A stretch of 64,000 nucleotides of DNA from Thalassia testudinum (Eukaryota > Streptophyta > Magnoliopsida > Alismatales > Hydrocharitaceae). Below are positions 12,004-23,425 of this stretch, one piece after another (position 1 is the first letter of the stretch; the number at the start of each line of letters is the position of its first letter). Below the pieces are notes generated by a model. It searched no databases and was not told the origin of the DNA. It saw nothing but the letters and a program-made list of their open reading frames with translations. The stretch covers positions 153,066,501 to 153,130,500 of the forward strand of contig JAZHRO010000063.1 of assembly GCA_037157565.1 (NCBI GenBank). Direction: 5' to 3'. Both the position numbers and the translations under genes were made by a program.

Positions 12004-13755
12004 TGATGAGTCCATTTTAATGGACTAATATTACGCCTAAGTAACTTTAATCATACCGTTTAGGTTTGTTAATAACTACATTAAGTTATAGAATGTTTGC
12101 ATTCATCATGATTTAAGTTTACATCTATTTTATAGTATTCTATAACTTAATATGTAATGATTTACGTTTTTATGATTGCAAGAATAATATTTGGAAATAG
12201 GAAGGGGGGGATAAATTTTCCCAACATTTATCTGATCTCCGGCCAGCCGCAACTCCTCCCACACATTTATCTGATCTCCCGCCACCCTCCCTCAACAAAC
12301 GAGGCCAGAAATAGCTAAGGGATTTGAAAATCCCTTAACTCACGCACGCACAAAGGAGAGGAGTTAAAGAAAGGGGAGGAACGATCATCCAGAAAGTGGG
12401 CAACCCCAGCGTGCACTGTGGACCAGGATCTTCTTCCCCCCTGGCAGGGAACCATCATCCAGAAATGGGCGACCATCGCGTGCACTGTGCACCAAGTTCT
12501 TCACCACATCTTCCTTCCAGCACCTAGTGCTCCTAGCTAGCACTGCATGGCAGGCACCTCCAGCGCTCCTGCAGGCACGCCCCCTTCTACAGGCGCTCGC
12601 ACCATCACCTCTGCCCACTCCGCCCTCGCCACCCGCTCCAGCAGGGCGCGCCCCTCTCCAGCGCCAGCACCCTGCAGAAAGGCACGTGCTCCACCTTGCG
12701 TGCTCACCGGCCACCGCAGCCAGGCCGCACCTGCACAGCGCCTCCCTGCAATGCGTCCTCCCTTCCGCAGGGGCTCTTCCTGCAACCAATGCCTGCCTTC
12801 AGGCGCACCACCCCTCCCGCAGGCGCCCGCTCGCGCAAGAGCTTCCTCCTTCCAGCGCACATGTTCCCCCTCCTCCAACGCTCTCCACTGTAAAGCGAAT
12901 CGTAGGCACTCTACCAGCGCCCTTCACTAAAGGCGCTGCATTGCCCTCATCCACGCTCCCTCTTGCCGCACCCGCAAGCGCTCCATCTGCAATGCACCCC
13001 CCTTTGCAGGCCCTACATAGCCGTAGGCACCACACCGCACTCCTCCTTGCGCGCCCCTACTGCAGGCGCGCCTCCATCACCCCCGCAGGTCCGCCTCTAG
13101 CGCCTACTCCGACGTTCTTCTCCTCTGCCGATCGGCCACCTCCGACCATCTCCATCAACGCCACAGCCTCCATCGGATAGGCCTCATCTTCGCCAAACTC
13201 CCTAGCACGTCCCTAGCCCCGCCGACGATCCTCCCTGCATGCAAGCAAGAGAGAGAGCAAATGCTCTATTGTGAGGGAGATTAAAAATTACATTTACTGC
13301 CATTTCCACCAGAAATTAATTTTCATTTATGATTATTTTATTACAATAAAATTAGGAATGCACCCTCATGCTTTCTGATAATTGCATGTTATTGATATTC
13401 ACCTGTTTTAAGATTGGTTTTGGGATCAATATGTGCACAAATTTTCTCTAGTATATGTCAAGTGAAAATTACATAAAATCATCATATATTTATTGAAGAT
13501 TTCAGTGAGGGAAAATTACACATATACCCTTATATTTTTTAGTAATTGTGCATCTTCTTTCCATCGCATTTTATGTCCGATTTGACTAGGGATTTCGCAC
13601 TTGATCGAAAGAATAAGAAATAATCGAGAGTTTATTGCATAATTGCCTCCCTGTGGATACGACCCGCTCTTCTGTGAGTGGTTATTTTTATTATTGATTA
13701 GTCGATTTTTCCACCACTTAAATACTACAATGCATAGTGGAAATTCGACTTGCCA
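12004..13755 (+). repeat. E1 5' LTR (1,752 bp)
   Basis: Runs TGATGAG...TTGCCA. An AT-rich first part is followed by a GC-rich part (about 12500-13180) full of GCAGGCGC-like words, giving long but unsupported ORFs on both strands. It is a different LTR family from the 2.7-kb LTRs in the window. Confidence 0.9.
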
Positions 13756-13758
13756 AAT

Positions 13759-13776
13759 TGGTGCCGTTGCCAGGGA
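13759..13776 (+). other. E1 primer-binding site (tRNA-Asp, two changes)
   Basis: Reads TGGTGCCGTTGCCAGGGA, 3 bp after the LTR. It differs from the perfect tRNA-Asp complement at two CpG positions, as expected for methylation-driven decay. Confidence 0.85.
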
Positions 13777-14276
13777 GGCAACAGACGCACTAGATTTACT
13801 TCATTGTTTTTGAATATTCTGAGTTGCAAAATTATCTGATCAATTATTTTTACCGTGTGAGGAATCTGACGAGGCGACGAGGCACAACAAAGCGATGACA
13901 GCAACCACGAGTTAAGCCACACGAGGTAAAGATGAAGGAGACCAAGATCCTGCTTTCTCAGAGGATTCTCCATCATCACAAATTTATTTCTGTCTTTTTG
14001 CTCTTGTAGTAATTGGGACTGAATTTTTGGGGGTTTGTCCCCACATTCTTTAGCTACTAGGGCTTACATTATTTTTTGTGCATGCATGATTCTATTTTCT
14101 ACTTGCCTTTAAAACCAACAAAGAAAATATCAAGATGCCTATTTAGAAGTTGCATACCCTTAGGTGCGCGCATTTAGGAATGATTGAGCAGCACATTAGA
14201 TCTTATTATTGCATTGTAAGCATATTAACACGAAGATTGCTGGAGATAGGTACATCTTTCTAACTTTTGCATCCAA
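13777..14276 (+). other. E1 5' leader, first part
   Basis: Non-coding leader, interrupted at 14277-14281 by element A. It resumes at 19081-19795 before gag, also without a supportable ORF. Confidence 0.6.
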
Positions 14277-14554
14277 CTCCTTGTTGGGAGATCGTAGATC
14301 GCATTTTTGATAAAAGCGTCATAGTATAGTTGCGAAATACGATCCAACAAAGATATTGTTTTGAAAATAACAAGACTTTGAGTCCCGGTCATTCGTCTCT
14401 GGGAGGCATTATTTTTCTTTTTGAAATCGATCTTAAAGCCGCTCTACTTTATTTAAACGACATGTTTGTGTGTAATATATAGGCGGTTAAAGAGCAGGCA
14501 CTTAAATCACTCAAATATGATAATCATTCAACTCAAGTTGATTTCAAACACATA

Positions 14555-14558
<4 letters not shown>

Positions 14559-14585
<27 letters not shown>
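14559..14585. repeat. AT microsatellite
   Basis: About 13 uninterrupted AT units inside the LTR of A. Confidence 0.95.
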
Positions 14586-15659
14586 ATGAAATTTCATTCA
14601 TCATGGGAGAGTTTTTGCACAAGGAAATCTAGAGGAAAGCTTATACATGAATGCTTAAAATTAAATCTAACTACCAGAAAATGATTGCATACAAGAATCA
14701 ACGGAGGGATTTCGCATGCATCATTGGGGGAGAAGTAAGACTACTCTACTAAGCAGTAAATGAAAGCAATAAAAATTATGAAGAGCATGATTTAAAGCTA
14801 GAAGAATAGAGGGCATTTAGGGGTTGTCCCCGATGGCCTTGGAGTGGTCGAGAGGAGAATGAGGGGCGGCCAATGTAGCTTAGGCCGACCCTTGGAGAGA
14901 AGTAGGGTTGATCCAGCATCCCGGCATGGTGTCCTCCATGGTGGTGGTAGTGAGAGAGGGTGGATGGTGGTTTTTAGATCAACCAAATGTGGATCTAAAA
15001 ATTGAATGGCTCTTGGTTGCTATTTCTGGCAACCAAGGCAACCACACATGGTAGAGAGTTCCAGAGAATTCTAGGCTAGATATTTTCGTGTGGATGGTGT
15101 GTGTGGGTGTGTGTGGGTCGAAACTTAGGTGGCTAGGTTGATTAGGTTGGGCTCTAGTGGGTTTAGGTCAAGGTAGGTCTCAAATTAGGGTTATAAACCC
15201 TAATTCACTAAGGTAAAGTGCAATTAAACTTAATACAAGTTTAATTGGGTGTGTGGAAACTTAATTGATAGTAAAAAAATTCAATTAAGTCAAGTCTAGG
15301 TCAATTGGACTCTCACTGAGCCCAATTGGACAGTGTGTGCTGAGATCAGGGCTCAATTGGACTCAATGAATCCAATTGAATAGGCTGATGGATTTGACTA
15401 AGATCCAAGTCAATTAGGTTAAGTGAGGACCTCATTAGGTCCTTAGGGAGGTCTAGAGGTGATGTACTAGGGTTATGGCACCTTAATTTAGGTTCCTATG
15501 GGGTTGGAATTGGGTTTAGGGACCTAGAGATCCAAGATCAAGGCTTAAATCTCAAAACAGGAATTAGAGAGCAGTATCAGACGTCTTATACTCAAAAATC
15601 AGAGTCAGGAAAGATTTCAGGTTCTATTTTGGGTATTCTGCAGAAATTAGACGTCTGAC

Positions 15660-15755
15660 AAAGTGTCTGGACGTCCAATAACACTGCAGAAGTGGGTTTG
15701 AAGTGTGCGGGAGTTGGCTAAGGGTCCTGGACATCTTAAAACTTATCTGGACGTC
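15660..15755. repeat. Two 20-bp-spaced GACGTC pairs, LTR of A
   Basis: Cores start at 15660 and 15680 (both GACGTC), then 15730 (GACATC) and 15750 (GACGTC). Spacing is exactly 20 bp in each pair. Confidence 0.75.
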
Positions 15756-16215
15756 CAGAGAAGGGTTGAAACTAGGGTTTTAGGGCTTCCTAGGGTGTTG
15801 TGACCTAATCTAAGGGTGGCTAAGGCTTGAGGAAGTCTCTAGGCTATCCTAGGGCTAGGATGGACTTAAGCTCTTCACATTTTACTGCTCTATTTCTACT
15901 TAATAGAATAGAAAACCTTTAACCCCCTTACATTATTATTCCTACATCTAAACTAGGCCTTCTGCTCCAGCTCTGCCACAACTCCCGTTATTTCAGATCC
16001 AGCTTCAGATCCTGCTCCAGATCTAGCTCCAGATCTGCTTATTGCCTGCAATCGACATAATACACTTAATCAGCACGTTATAACATTATTTTATGCATAG
16101 CTAAAGGAAAGCCGTAAAGATGCAGATAATGCGTATGCATGCATGAATAACCCTAACTTATGCTAAGTCTTAGCTTAATTTAGGTCAATTAAGACTTATG
16201 ATTGCTGCGCAATCA

Positions 16216-16250
16216 TACCCCCAAGCCTAAATCTTGCTAGTCCCTAGCAA
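16216..16250 (-). other. A polypurine tract and adjacent hairpin
   Basis: Minus-strand GGCTTGGGGGTA touches the LTR (16216-16227). Hairpin TTGCTAG / CTAGCAA at 16234-16250 lies just upstream, as in B, C and Z. Confidence 0.7.
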
Positions 16251-17986
16251 ATGCAAGACTAAATTATTTACAGCAAGGGTCCCTAAGGGACTGGTTATTT
16301 TATCAAGTGTTTGCATAGAGATTTTTCTCGTTTTTGTTTTCATCCTATGCTCTAGAAATCCAGACAATCGTGAAGGTGCAGCTATGTAGCTTTTGCAATG
16401 GATTCGAGTGAAAACTAATACACCTCTAAAGCCTGTACTTGACCCCTAATAAAAATTCTAGTGGGATAGGCGGATTTCTTCCCTCGGGGTATTCAAGATA
16501 TTCTATGAATTTCGCCCTGGCTTTAGGCTTAGTTAGAGAATCTCTGAGGGAAAGGATTATATATTTGGTGGCTCATTCTCACTTGGTGCTACATTGAGAC
16601 TAGTACTACAGAATCTAGATTCCCGGATTACTAAGTAACTCAACTCAGAGAAAGACGAGAAAAACTATGCTCCCTTTTGATTCCTTTGTATTCATTCTCT
16701 CTTACTCTTTTTCTTTCTTTTTCTTAGAGCTCACAACCTCACCAGATTCACACATATGTTTTGTATTTGGTGGTCTCACTAGGCATTAACACTTTAATTG
16801 AGTTCTCATAGCCCTAACACTAAGTCGGGATTCCTCAGCCAGTATTTGGCCAGTCAGAAACACAAGAAAAATAGGTTAAGGCCATATTTGGTGGAGCTCA
16901 ATTTTATTTGGTGGTATTGCCTCGATGAAATAAACACTAAATATTCGTTCTTTTCTTTGCTTTTTCTTCTTTTTCTAATAATTTTTTTTTCAATTTTTTT
17001 TTCAGTTTTTTTTTCTTTTCATCATTCTTTTTCTTTTTCTTTTTCTCATTTTTTTTAATTTTTTTTTTCAGCATAACACAACTGGCATACATCCATGAAC
17101 TTTATTAAGGATGCATTATTGGGGATTGGTGGTACTCAAGAGACATTGGGTGGCTTATTTGGTGGAAGTGCCTACTCACGGCACCGGAAGAGACGGATAG
17201 GACGGTGCATTTCTGACCTTGACATCAATACCCTCCTTCAGCCGAGGATTCAGTAAAGAATGGTCGTAACAATCCACCTTAGCCCTAGTTTTATGAAAAC
17301 TTGCTCTCTGCGTATTTGCCTTATTCGGTGGCTCTCATAATTTTGCACAAAAATGTATACGCGGGAACCGAGAGCGAAAACTATGTCTAATCTCAGAGTA
17401 TCATCACCTAATTATCTAGAATTCCAGATTCCTTGCACTAATCTTAGAGCACCAGTATACTCTACTCTCCCACACTATTTGCTGGATTTTTGGAGGAAAA
17501 TCTACCTGACTCCCAAAACATTGTCCAAGGGTTCAGGAAAAGAAGCACTGCTTCTTCTTGACAGATTGAAGAAATTTATCAACCTTCACCATGAATCCAT
17601 TGCAAATTCTACGTGTGTGTGAAAAGTTGTACTGGATTCCAGATTACAGGAATCAACTAAAGGATAAAAATCCCTAATGCATTCTCTTAATAAAATAATC
17701 TTATTCATGAATGCAATATGTATATATGTTATAAACATGTAACCTCGTATAATTTGTACTTCGTGAATTTCCCGTATCGGGTTACAATTAGCTTGACCCT
17801 AAATTTAGAACAAAAGGTGAGCGGGTGAGTCGGAATTGGTTGTTGCGAACGATTTCTACCTCCAATGCAAGCATTGGAGGTGGAGTCGATTGTTCTTTTA
17901 TTTAAGGTCCTAAAGTACGTTTTGCATGCAGCTCCGAGGTTTTCCTAAGTGTTGGCACAAAATTTTTTTTCAGTTTTTCTATATCT

Positions 17987-18003
17987 ACCCCCCCATGCCT
18001 AAG
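17987..18003 (-). other. A internal polypurine tract
   Basis: Minus strand CTTAGGCATGGGGGGGTA, about 240 bp after the ORF stop and 1.8 kb from the LTR. It matches the internal tracts of E0, B, C and E1. Confidence 0.55.
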
Positions 18004-18240
18004 TTCTTGCATGTCCTCATGCATGAATATAAAAGAAAATAAATTCGACAGAGGATGAGTGGGTAGAAGTCACCTGGAATTGCTCCTGAAATTATATTCA
18101 GCACCGGCCAACCTATTAACATGCAATATACAAAGGAAATATGCTAAAGGAAAAATATGCTATGTATGAAAATGGTTATGTATTGATGGTGGAATGGTAT
18201 TTATATGTGCTGAGTTTAATGCCTCCAGCTGGGCGAGCAC

Positions 18241-18944
18241 TCAATCAGATGTATCAATTCTAGCATAGGAGATGGCTAAGATTAAGAGAAAGATATGCTC
18301 GTACGCTCCCAGAATCAGTGGTCCGGAGATGTGAACCAGCTGATTGTGCACCCCTACTCCAAAAAGTCTAGCTACAAGAAAGTGTGGAGTGGTAGTGGAA
18401 AATAGAGGATAATCAGATGTGGGATCATGATGTTGATTTAGCTGATTTATCATGTCCCACAATTCAGCAGGAAGTTGCTGAGGGAGTAGATCAATATGTA
18501 TCTCAAAACCAGAATCTAAGTCATAGGGATCCTCATAATGATAATTGACATCAAAGATCCTGCCCTCTCCAGGTTCTGGGTCATATGGGGGTATCTGTGA
18601 AAGTAGAAGATCTATGGGGAGGTCACTGAAATCCTCGTCAGAAATTACTTCGTCCTCATCAGCACTCATCTCTGATTCATTAGAGGCTGTCTCTTCAGGC
18701 TCGAGGTCGAGCCATTAACTAGGATGGTAGGTGCGTCCCCAGCTCATTCTGCTCGAAGCTTCACCCTCATATGCTTTGGGCTCCTCAGTAATTCCTACCT
18801 CAGGTAGCATATTTATTTCTTTGTTCGAGTTATCCATAGCTACTTCTGGTTTTCGGATGTTAGGATCAAGGATAGAAAGTATCATCTTAGAATCTCTAAT
18901 ATCCGAATTAGGGATGTAGGTGAAAGAAGAAGAGTGCAGATCAG
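18241..18944 (-). pseudogene. A: 3' remnant of a non-gag-pol ORF
   Basis: The frame is open from the deletion junction at 18944 to TGA at 18241, apart from one TAA near 18715. The protein is strongly acidic (MSADEDEVISDEDFSD and onward) with a hydrophobic tail, RLFGVGVHNQ ... FLLILAISYARID. The tail resembles the C-terminus of the B and C ORFs (RLIGFGLHHQ ... LLIKVLVFQNSID). It stands at the same place, just before the shared 3' words TTTAATGCC.. and the internal polypurine tract. I see no known domain. The match is short, so homology is probable rather than proven. The 5' part was lost with the leader. Confidence 0.5.
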
Positions 18945-19075
18945 ATTATTTTATGCATAGCTAAAGGAAAGCAGTAAAGATGCAGATAATGCGTATGCAT
19001 GCATGAATAACCCTAGCTTATGCTAAGTCTTAGCTTAATTTAGGTCAATTAAGACCTATGATTGTTGCGCAATCA
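18945..19075 (-). repeat. A 5' LTR remnant (131 bp)
   Basis: Near-identical to 16085-16215. The junction with internal sequence at 18944/18945 shows a deletion that removed most of the LTR, the primer site and the 5' internal region. Confidence 0.92.
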
Positions 19076-19080
19076 CTCCT

Positions 19081-19795
19081 GTTCACGCATTTGCATTCAA
19101 ATTAAAATTCAAGACCACCAAGTTGTTTGAATTTACTAATTCAGTGGTCACATAACTAAAAGAGGGACTGATAATCAGATTCAACCCTAAAAGCAATTCA
19201 CATTTGATCTTATTCTAAGGGACTTGTCTGCGATTTCAAAATAAATTACAAAGATTTGCGGTGTGTTGCACACTTCTGACACTGAGCACGCACATTAGGC
19301 ACCGCACTAAGGCTCGATTCCTTAAGGCTATAGGCACCGATCTCTTTATCAGTGCAGACCCTCCTATTGTGTTTTGTGGTGATGGTGATCCTATCTTTTG
19401 ACCAAGTGTTTTGATACTCCACGGAGGGGGACACCCCTTAAAGGAATAAAAGCATAGTTAAGGGGCACCGTATACGCATCGCCTCAAAGGAAGGGTTCGC
19501 CCTACTTGCATCCCTTTGTTCGTCCTTGGAGTAACTTCTCACTTGATCACCTGGGAGTATCATCCAAGCAAAGTATAGGTCCTAAGGCACTCGAAGGTTG
19601 AATTAAGGCACGTAATTGCAGTGAAAAGCTTGTTTGGCCATTTATATTAACTAATTCGAACTCCGCAATAATGAAGGTTAAGATTTCAAGTCCACACTCC
19701 TCTTATACCACTTATGTGGGAACGGAGGGATAAGTCTTGATCTTTTGACTTATCTTTGGAGTGGAGGTTTACCTTACTCAATAAAAATCTAAATT
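19081..19795 (+). other. E1 5' leader, second part
   Basis: Continues E1's leader after element A. I see no ORF or repeat of note. Confidence 0.5.
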
Positions 19796-21539
19796 GTGTT
19801 TTGTATGCTTGGTAGACACTCTCTTGAGGGTAGTCTAGTGTTTGATCTTGAGCCTAAGAGAATTCTTAGGAGAGCTCACCTACGAGAGGAAAAAGAAGGA
19901 TTGGCTGAGCAAGGTACAAATCAACAAAGGACCCTAAGGGACTATTTTATTCCAACTAACCAACCTGCACAAGCACTAAGACAACTGGCAGGGGATAATC
20001 CGTATGAGATCAAGAGCAGTACCATATCTTTATTGCCCTCTTGTTATGGTACTACCAGGGAGGACCCCTACCGGCATTTGGAGGAATTCACTGAGGTCTG
20101 TTCCACAGTGAAGCTCCAGGGCTTTACTGATGAAGCCCTGATGAGGACTCTATTTCCTTTCTCCCTTAAGGATAAGGCCAAGCACTGGTATCATACCCTC
20201 AATGCAAGGGTAAATGATTGGGTCACCCTTAAGGGAGAATTTTTGAAAAAGTATTTTCCTATGAGTAAAACCAACCATTATAGAAGAGAGATTATGGGTT
20301 TTACTCAACAGGAAGGGGAGCAATTTCATGAGACTTGGGAGCACTTTAATGACCTTCTTAGGTTATGCCCCCACCATCAAGTGCCAAGATGGCTGTTGGT
20401 CGAAAGGTTCTATAACGAATTATCTGAAAGGCATAGGCAAACCATTGATGCAGCCTGTGCAGGAACCTTCATGACCAGAACTGAGGATGAAGCCTAGGCA
20501 TTATTTGAAACATTAAGCAACAACTCCATACATCTATCCTCTGCATATCAAGAAAGAAAACCATCAATCTTGCAAAGGAAGATAGAGGCCCATGAAGCTG
20601 GGGCTTCTCAGGATTTAGCTTATCAGATTCAACTATTGAATAAAAACTTTGATAGGCTTTTAGCAAACCCCGGTATGAACCCGCAAGCAGCCTCTATTTT
20701 ACAGGCTTCAAGAGAATGCTCCATTTGCCAAAGCACAATGCACGACACTATGAAGTGCCATCAGGCAAACCAATTCCGTGAGTTGATTCAGGCCGACTTG
20801 AACGTGGCCCAAGGTTTCTGCCCCCTCGCAATAACCCTTACTCCAACACTTATAATCCAGGGTGGTGGAACCATCCAAACTTCTCTTGGAAGCAAGCTGA
20901 TGCTTCTAACTTAGGGAATACAAGACCCTTACCTCCCTAGCCCACATACCAACCTTCTTATGAAAACCCTCCTCCAAATAAGCCCTCTGAGATGGATGAA
21001 CTAAAGGCCATGATGAAAGCAATGCAAGAGCATCAAAATATGGTTATCCAATCTCAGAATAAGATGATTACTGATATACAATCCCAAATTGGTCATCTTA
21101 CTGAGGCAGTTAGGCAACGTGATTTAGGGAAGCTACCTAGCTCTTCTAAGGAGAACCTTAAGGGAAAGGGGGTTGTATTCAGGGAGCACGCCCTAGCAGT
21201 GACCGTGTTGAGGAGTGGAAAAAAGATTGACAAGCCTGATAACACTCCTACGGTTACATCTCAGAATTCCCCTTCCACACCTGACCCAACTTCCATCTCA
21301 CCCGAAGAAGAGCCGCACCACTCTCCCTCGCACAAAATCACCCATAATGAGGATGTCGTCCTTCCACCACCCCTTTCCCGCCATGATGACCCCTCTACCC
21401 AGAAGCCGAGGGTGCCCTATCCAGAGCGCCTATCTGCTCCTGGGGAATCTTCTGTTGGCTCGTCTGGAGCCAAGGATAGGACGGAAGAGATTATGGATAC
21501 TTTTAGGCAAGTCCAGATTAACTTGCCTCTGTTGGAAGC
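19796..21539 (+). pseudogene. E1 gag (decayed, cut by element B)
   Basis: The capsid-like region is clear: EDPYRHLEEFTEVC, LFPFSLKDKAKHWYHTL and LKGEFLKKYFP (about residues 95-165), as in Athila gag. A CCHC zinc knuckle (C-X2-C-X4-H-X4-C, CSICQSTMHDTMKC) lies near 20716-20757. TAG at 20495-20497 replaces an expected Trp. The frame shifts near 20820, with a further stop near 20938. A coiled, Gln-rich segment (20992-21150) and a proline-rich linker follow. The frame stops being meaningful at 21540, where B enters; it resumes at 31381 in the same frame. Confidence 0.88.
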
Positions 21540-21780
21540 TGTTCACGGGCGTTACGTGCGGATTTAAAGCGTATTATGTTGTAGTATAACCGACAAAACG
21601 TTCGAACAAATACAAAGTTTTTATTACTCGAAGACCGGAGTATCCGAGGTCGAACACAGGGAGCAAATGGAACTTACCACTAAATCAAAATGTAATTGAA
21701 CACTCTAATTTACTCAAAATATCAATTCAGGTATGAATGTATGCGATTAAAAGGAGTTAGGGCAAAAAAATATGAAATTG

Positions 21781-21806
21781 GACGTCTGATCTTGTGATCA
21801 GACGTC
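21781..21806. repeat. 20-bp-spaced dyad, B 3' LTR
   Basis: GACGTCTGAT, six bases, ATCAGACGTC: perfect 10-bp arms with cores 20 bp apart, followed by TTAAAA. Confidence 0.85.
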
Positions 21807-22662
21807 TTAAAAGCATTTCTCCTTTTCTTCTTGATTATTCTTCTTCTTCTTCTGCTGCAGTCTTTGCTCTTTCTTTTCTTCTTCTGATCTCTGCAAAGTC
21901 TTCACTTGGCTTCTCTGTGCCTTTGCTTCTGGCTTGCTCTTTTCTTTCTTCTCCTGCGAAGGCTTCTTTCTTGCTTCTTCTTCTCTGCCTTGTTTCTTCC
22001 TCTTCTATTCTTCTCTGCCGTTCCTTCTTCTTTCTTTCTTTTCCTTCTCGCGGCCAAGTCCTTCTCCTCCTGCGTTCAGCCTGCCTGCACAGGAGCAAAA
22101 CCTAACCCTTCTCCCTCTACCCGCGCATCTCTCTCTCTCAAGCAATTCACTCAAACCGCTCTCCCAGAGCCACAGCCATAATCGGGTCGGATCGTACCCG
22201 GGACCAGGCGCACCTGCAGGTGTGTGATGCGCGAGGAGTGCGTAGGTCTAGGTCGGGTCGGATTCGCCAGGTCCGCGTGGTCAGGCCGCGGACGAGGCGG
22301 GTGTGGGGTCAGTGAGGGACCTCACCCCTGTGCTTACTGAGGCGATAAGAGTAAAACACAAAAACAACTTATATGGTACCTGAGGGTTGCAATCCCACGA
22401 TGTGGGACTATCTGATCTCGCCTTCACGCGCGCCTGCAGAAGCCTCGTTGTGCGATTGCCCCGCAGCTGCTGGCTCTGCTAGCGCTCCTTGGCTGGACTC
22501 GTGCACCTCGCGACACTCGTGCTAGTATGCAGCACCTGTAGCCTGGAAGACCGGGTGCCTGGAGCTTCGTGGGAGCTTCATCAGAGGTCGTCCATGGCGG
22601 CAGCGGCTCGAACCCTGTCATACACAAAACGCGCCTCTCGGCCAAATCAGAATAGCTAGAGA

Positions 22663-22685
22663 CCTTCGCCGTGGCACGGCGAAGG
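22663..22685. repeat. R-region hairpin, B 3' LTR
   Basis: CCTTCGCCGTG / CACGGCGAAGG, 616 bp downstream of the TATA box in the sense direction. Confidence 0.65.
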
Positions 22686-23300
22686 CGGTGGGCAGTGCTG
22701 CAGGCCGCAGGTCGGCCTAGGCGTGCGTGCCTAGGTCAACCTATGGCCGGAGATGGTGGGTTGGTCGGGGGGTGATTGTGGAGGGCTGGAGTGGCAGTGG
22801 TAGGGTGGAGTGTGTTCCTGGAGGTGAGGCGGAGCTTTCGAGGTGGTTGGCGAGCCGTGTGGAGGGCTGGAGTGGTGTGGGCGGCTCGCTGGAGTGCGGT
22901 CGGAGGCGAAGACGATGGAGGTGGTTAGCGTTTGTCGAGGGTCGATCAAGGGAGATAACAGGGGGAAAAGAGAGAGGAGAGGATGGAGAGGAGTTCTAAC
23001 CTAACTGTAAGGACGAAAGGGGACGGAGGGCGAACAGCAGTACCTGCTATCGCCGGAGAAGATGACGCCCAGTGGGGGAGGACGACGGCGACGACGGGGC
23101 TGAGGCGGCGTGCGCTGGTACTGCGCGACGCGGAGGAAGGTCAGGAAGTTAACTCTGCCACTGGTTTTGTGGCAGAGCGAAGAGGGAGGGGAGGGGGCCT
23201 CGCCGAAGCCTGCTGGGAGTTTGGCCGGGCAGGAGGAGAGGAATTGGGGGTGGAACCTCGGCCAAACCAAGCTCAGCCTCTTCGGTCGGAGTTGTGGGTT

Positions 23301-23425
23301 CTTATATAGGCGCTGGACTTGGTGTGCAGGGCGTGAAGGGCACGTAATTGCCTGAGGTTGGTCGCCGGAGATGGAAAGGAGTTAGGATACCCAAATCTCT
23401 CGTGCGTTCGCACGAGAGATTGGGT
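23301..23425 (-). promoter_or_regulatory. B 3' LTR promoter: TATA box and upstream hairpin
   Basis: TATA box CCTATATAAG at 23301-23310. The hairpin at 23389-23425 has core arms TCTCTCGTGC / GCACGAGAGA with loop GTTC, extended by ACCCAA / TTGGGT. Confidence 0.65.

Larger units (their letters stand above)
14282..16215 (-). repeat. A 3' LTR (1,934 bp)
   Basis: TGTTGGGAG...GCGCAATCA. Its last 131 bp on the plus strand repeat at 18945-19075. It holds GACGTC-type pairs spaced 20 bp: 15660/15680, 15730/15750 and a weaker one from 15580. An AT microsatellite lies near its left end. Confidence 0.9.
14282..19075 (-). mobile_element. A: non-autonomous Athila-related element with truncated 5' LTR
   Basis: Exact target duplication CTCCT at 14277-14281 and 19076-19080, within E1's leader. 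In minus orientation the 3' LTR is complete (14282-16215), but only the first 131 bp of the 5' LTR remain (18945-19075) and they abut internal sequence directly; primer site and leader are gone. No gag-pol is present. The 3' internal region is inverted relative to, and recognisably similar to, E1's 3' region (35166-36670), so A belongs near E1 although its LTR differs. Confidence 0.9.

Noticed and set aside
12527..13180. 217-codon and overlapping ORFs in the E1 LTR (also 37051-38118)
   Set aside because: GC-rich low-complexity LTR sequence gives long frames on both strands; the copy in the other LTR is broken and runs into T1.
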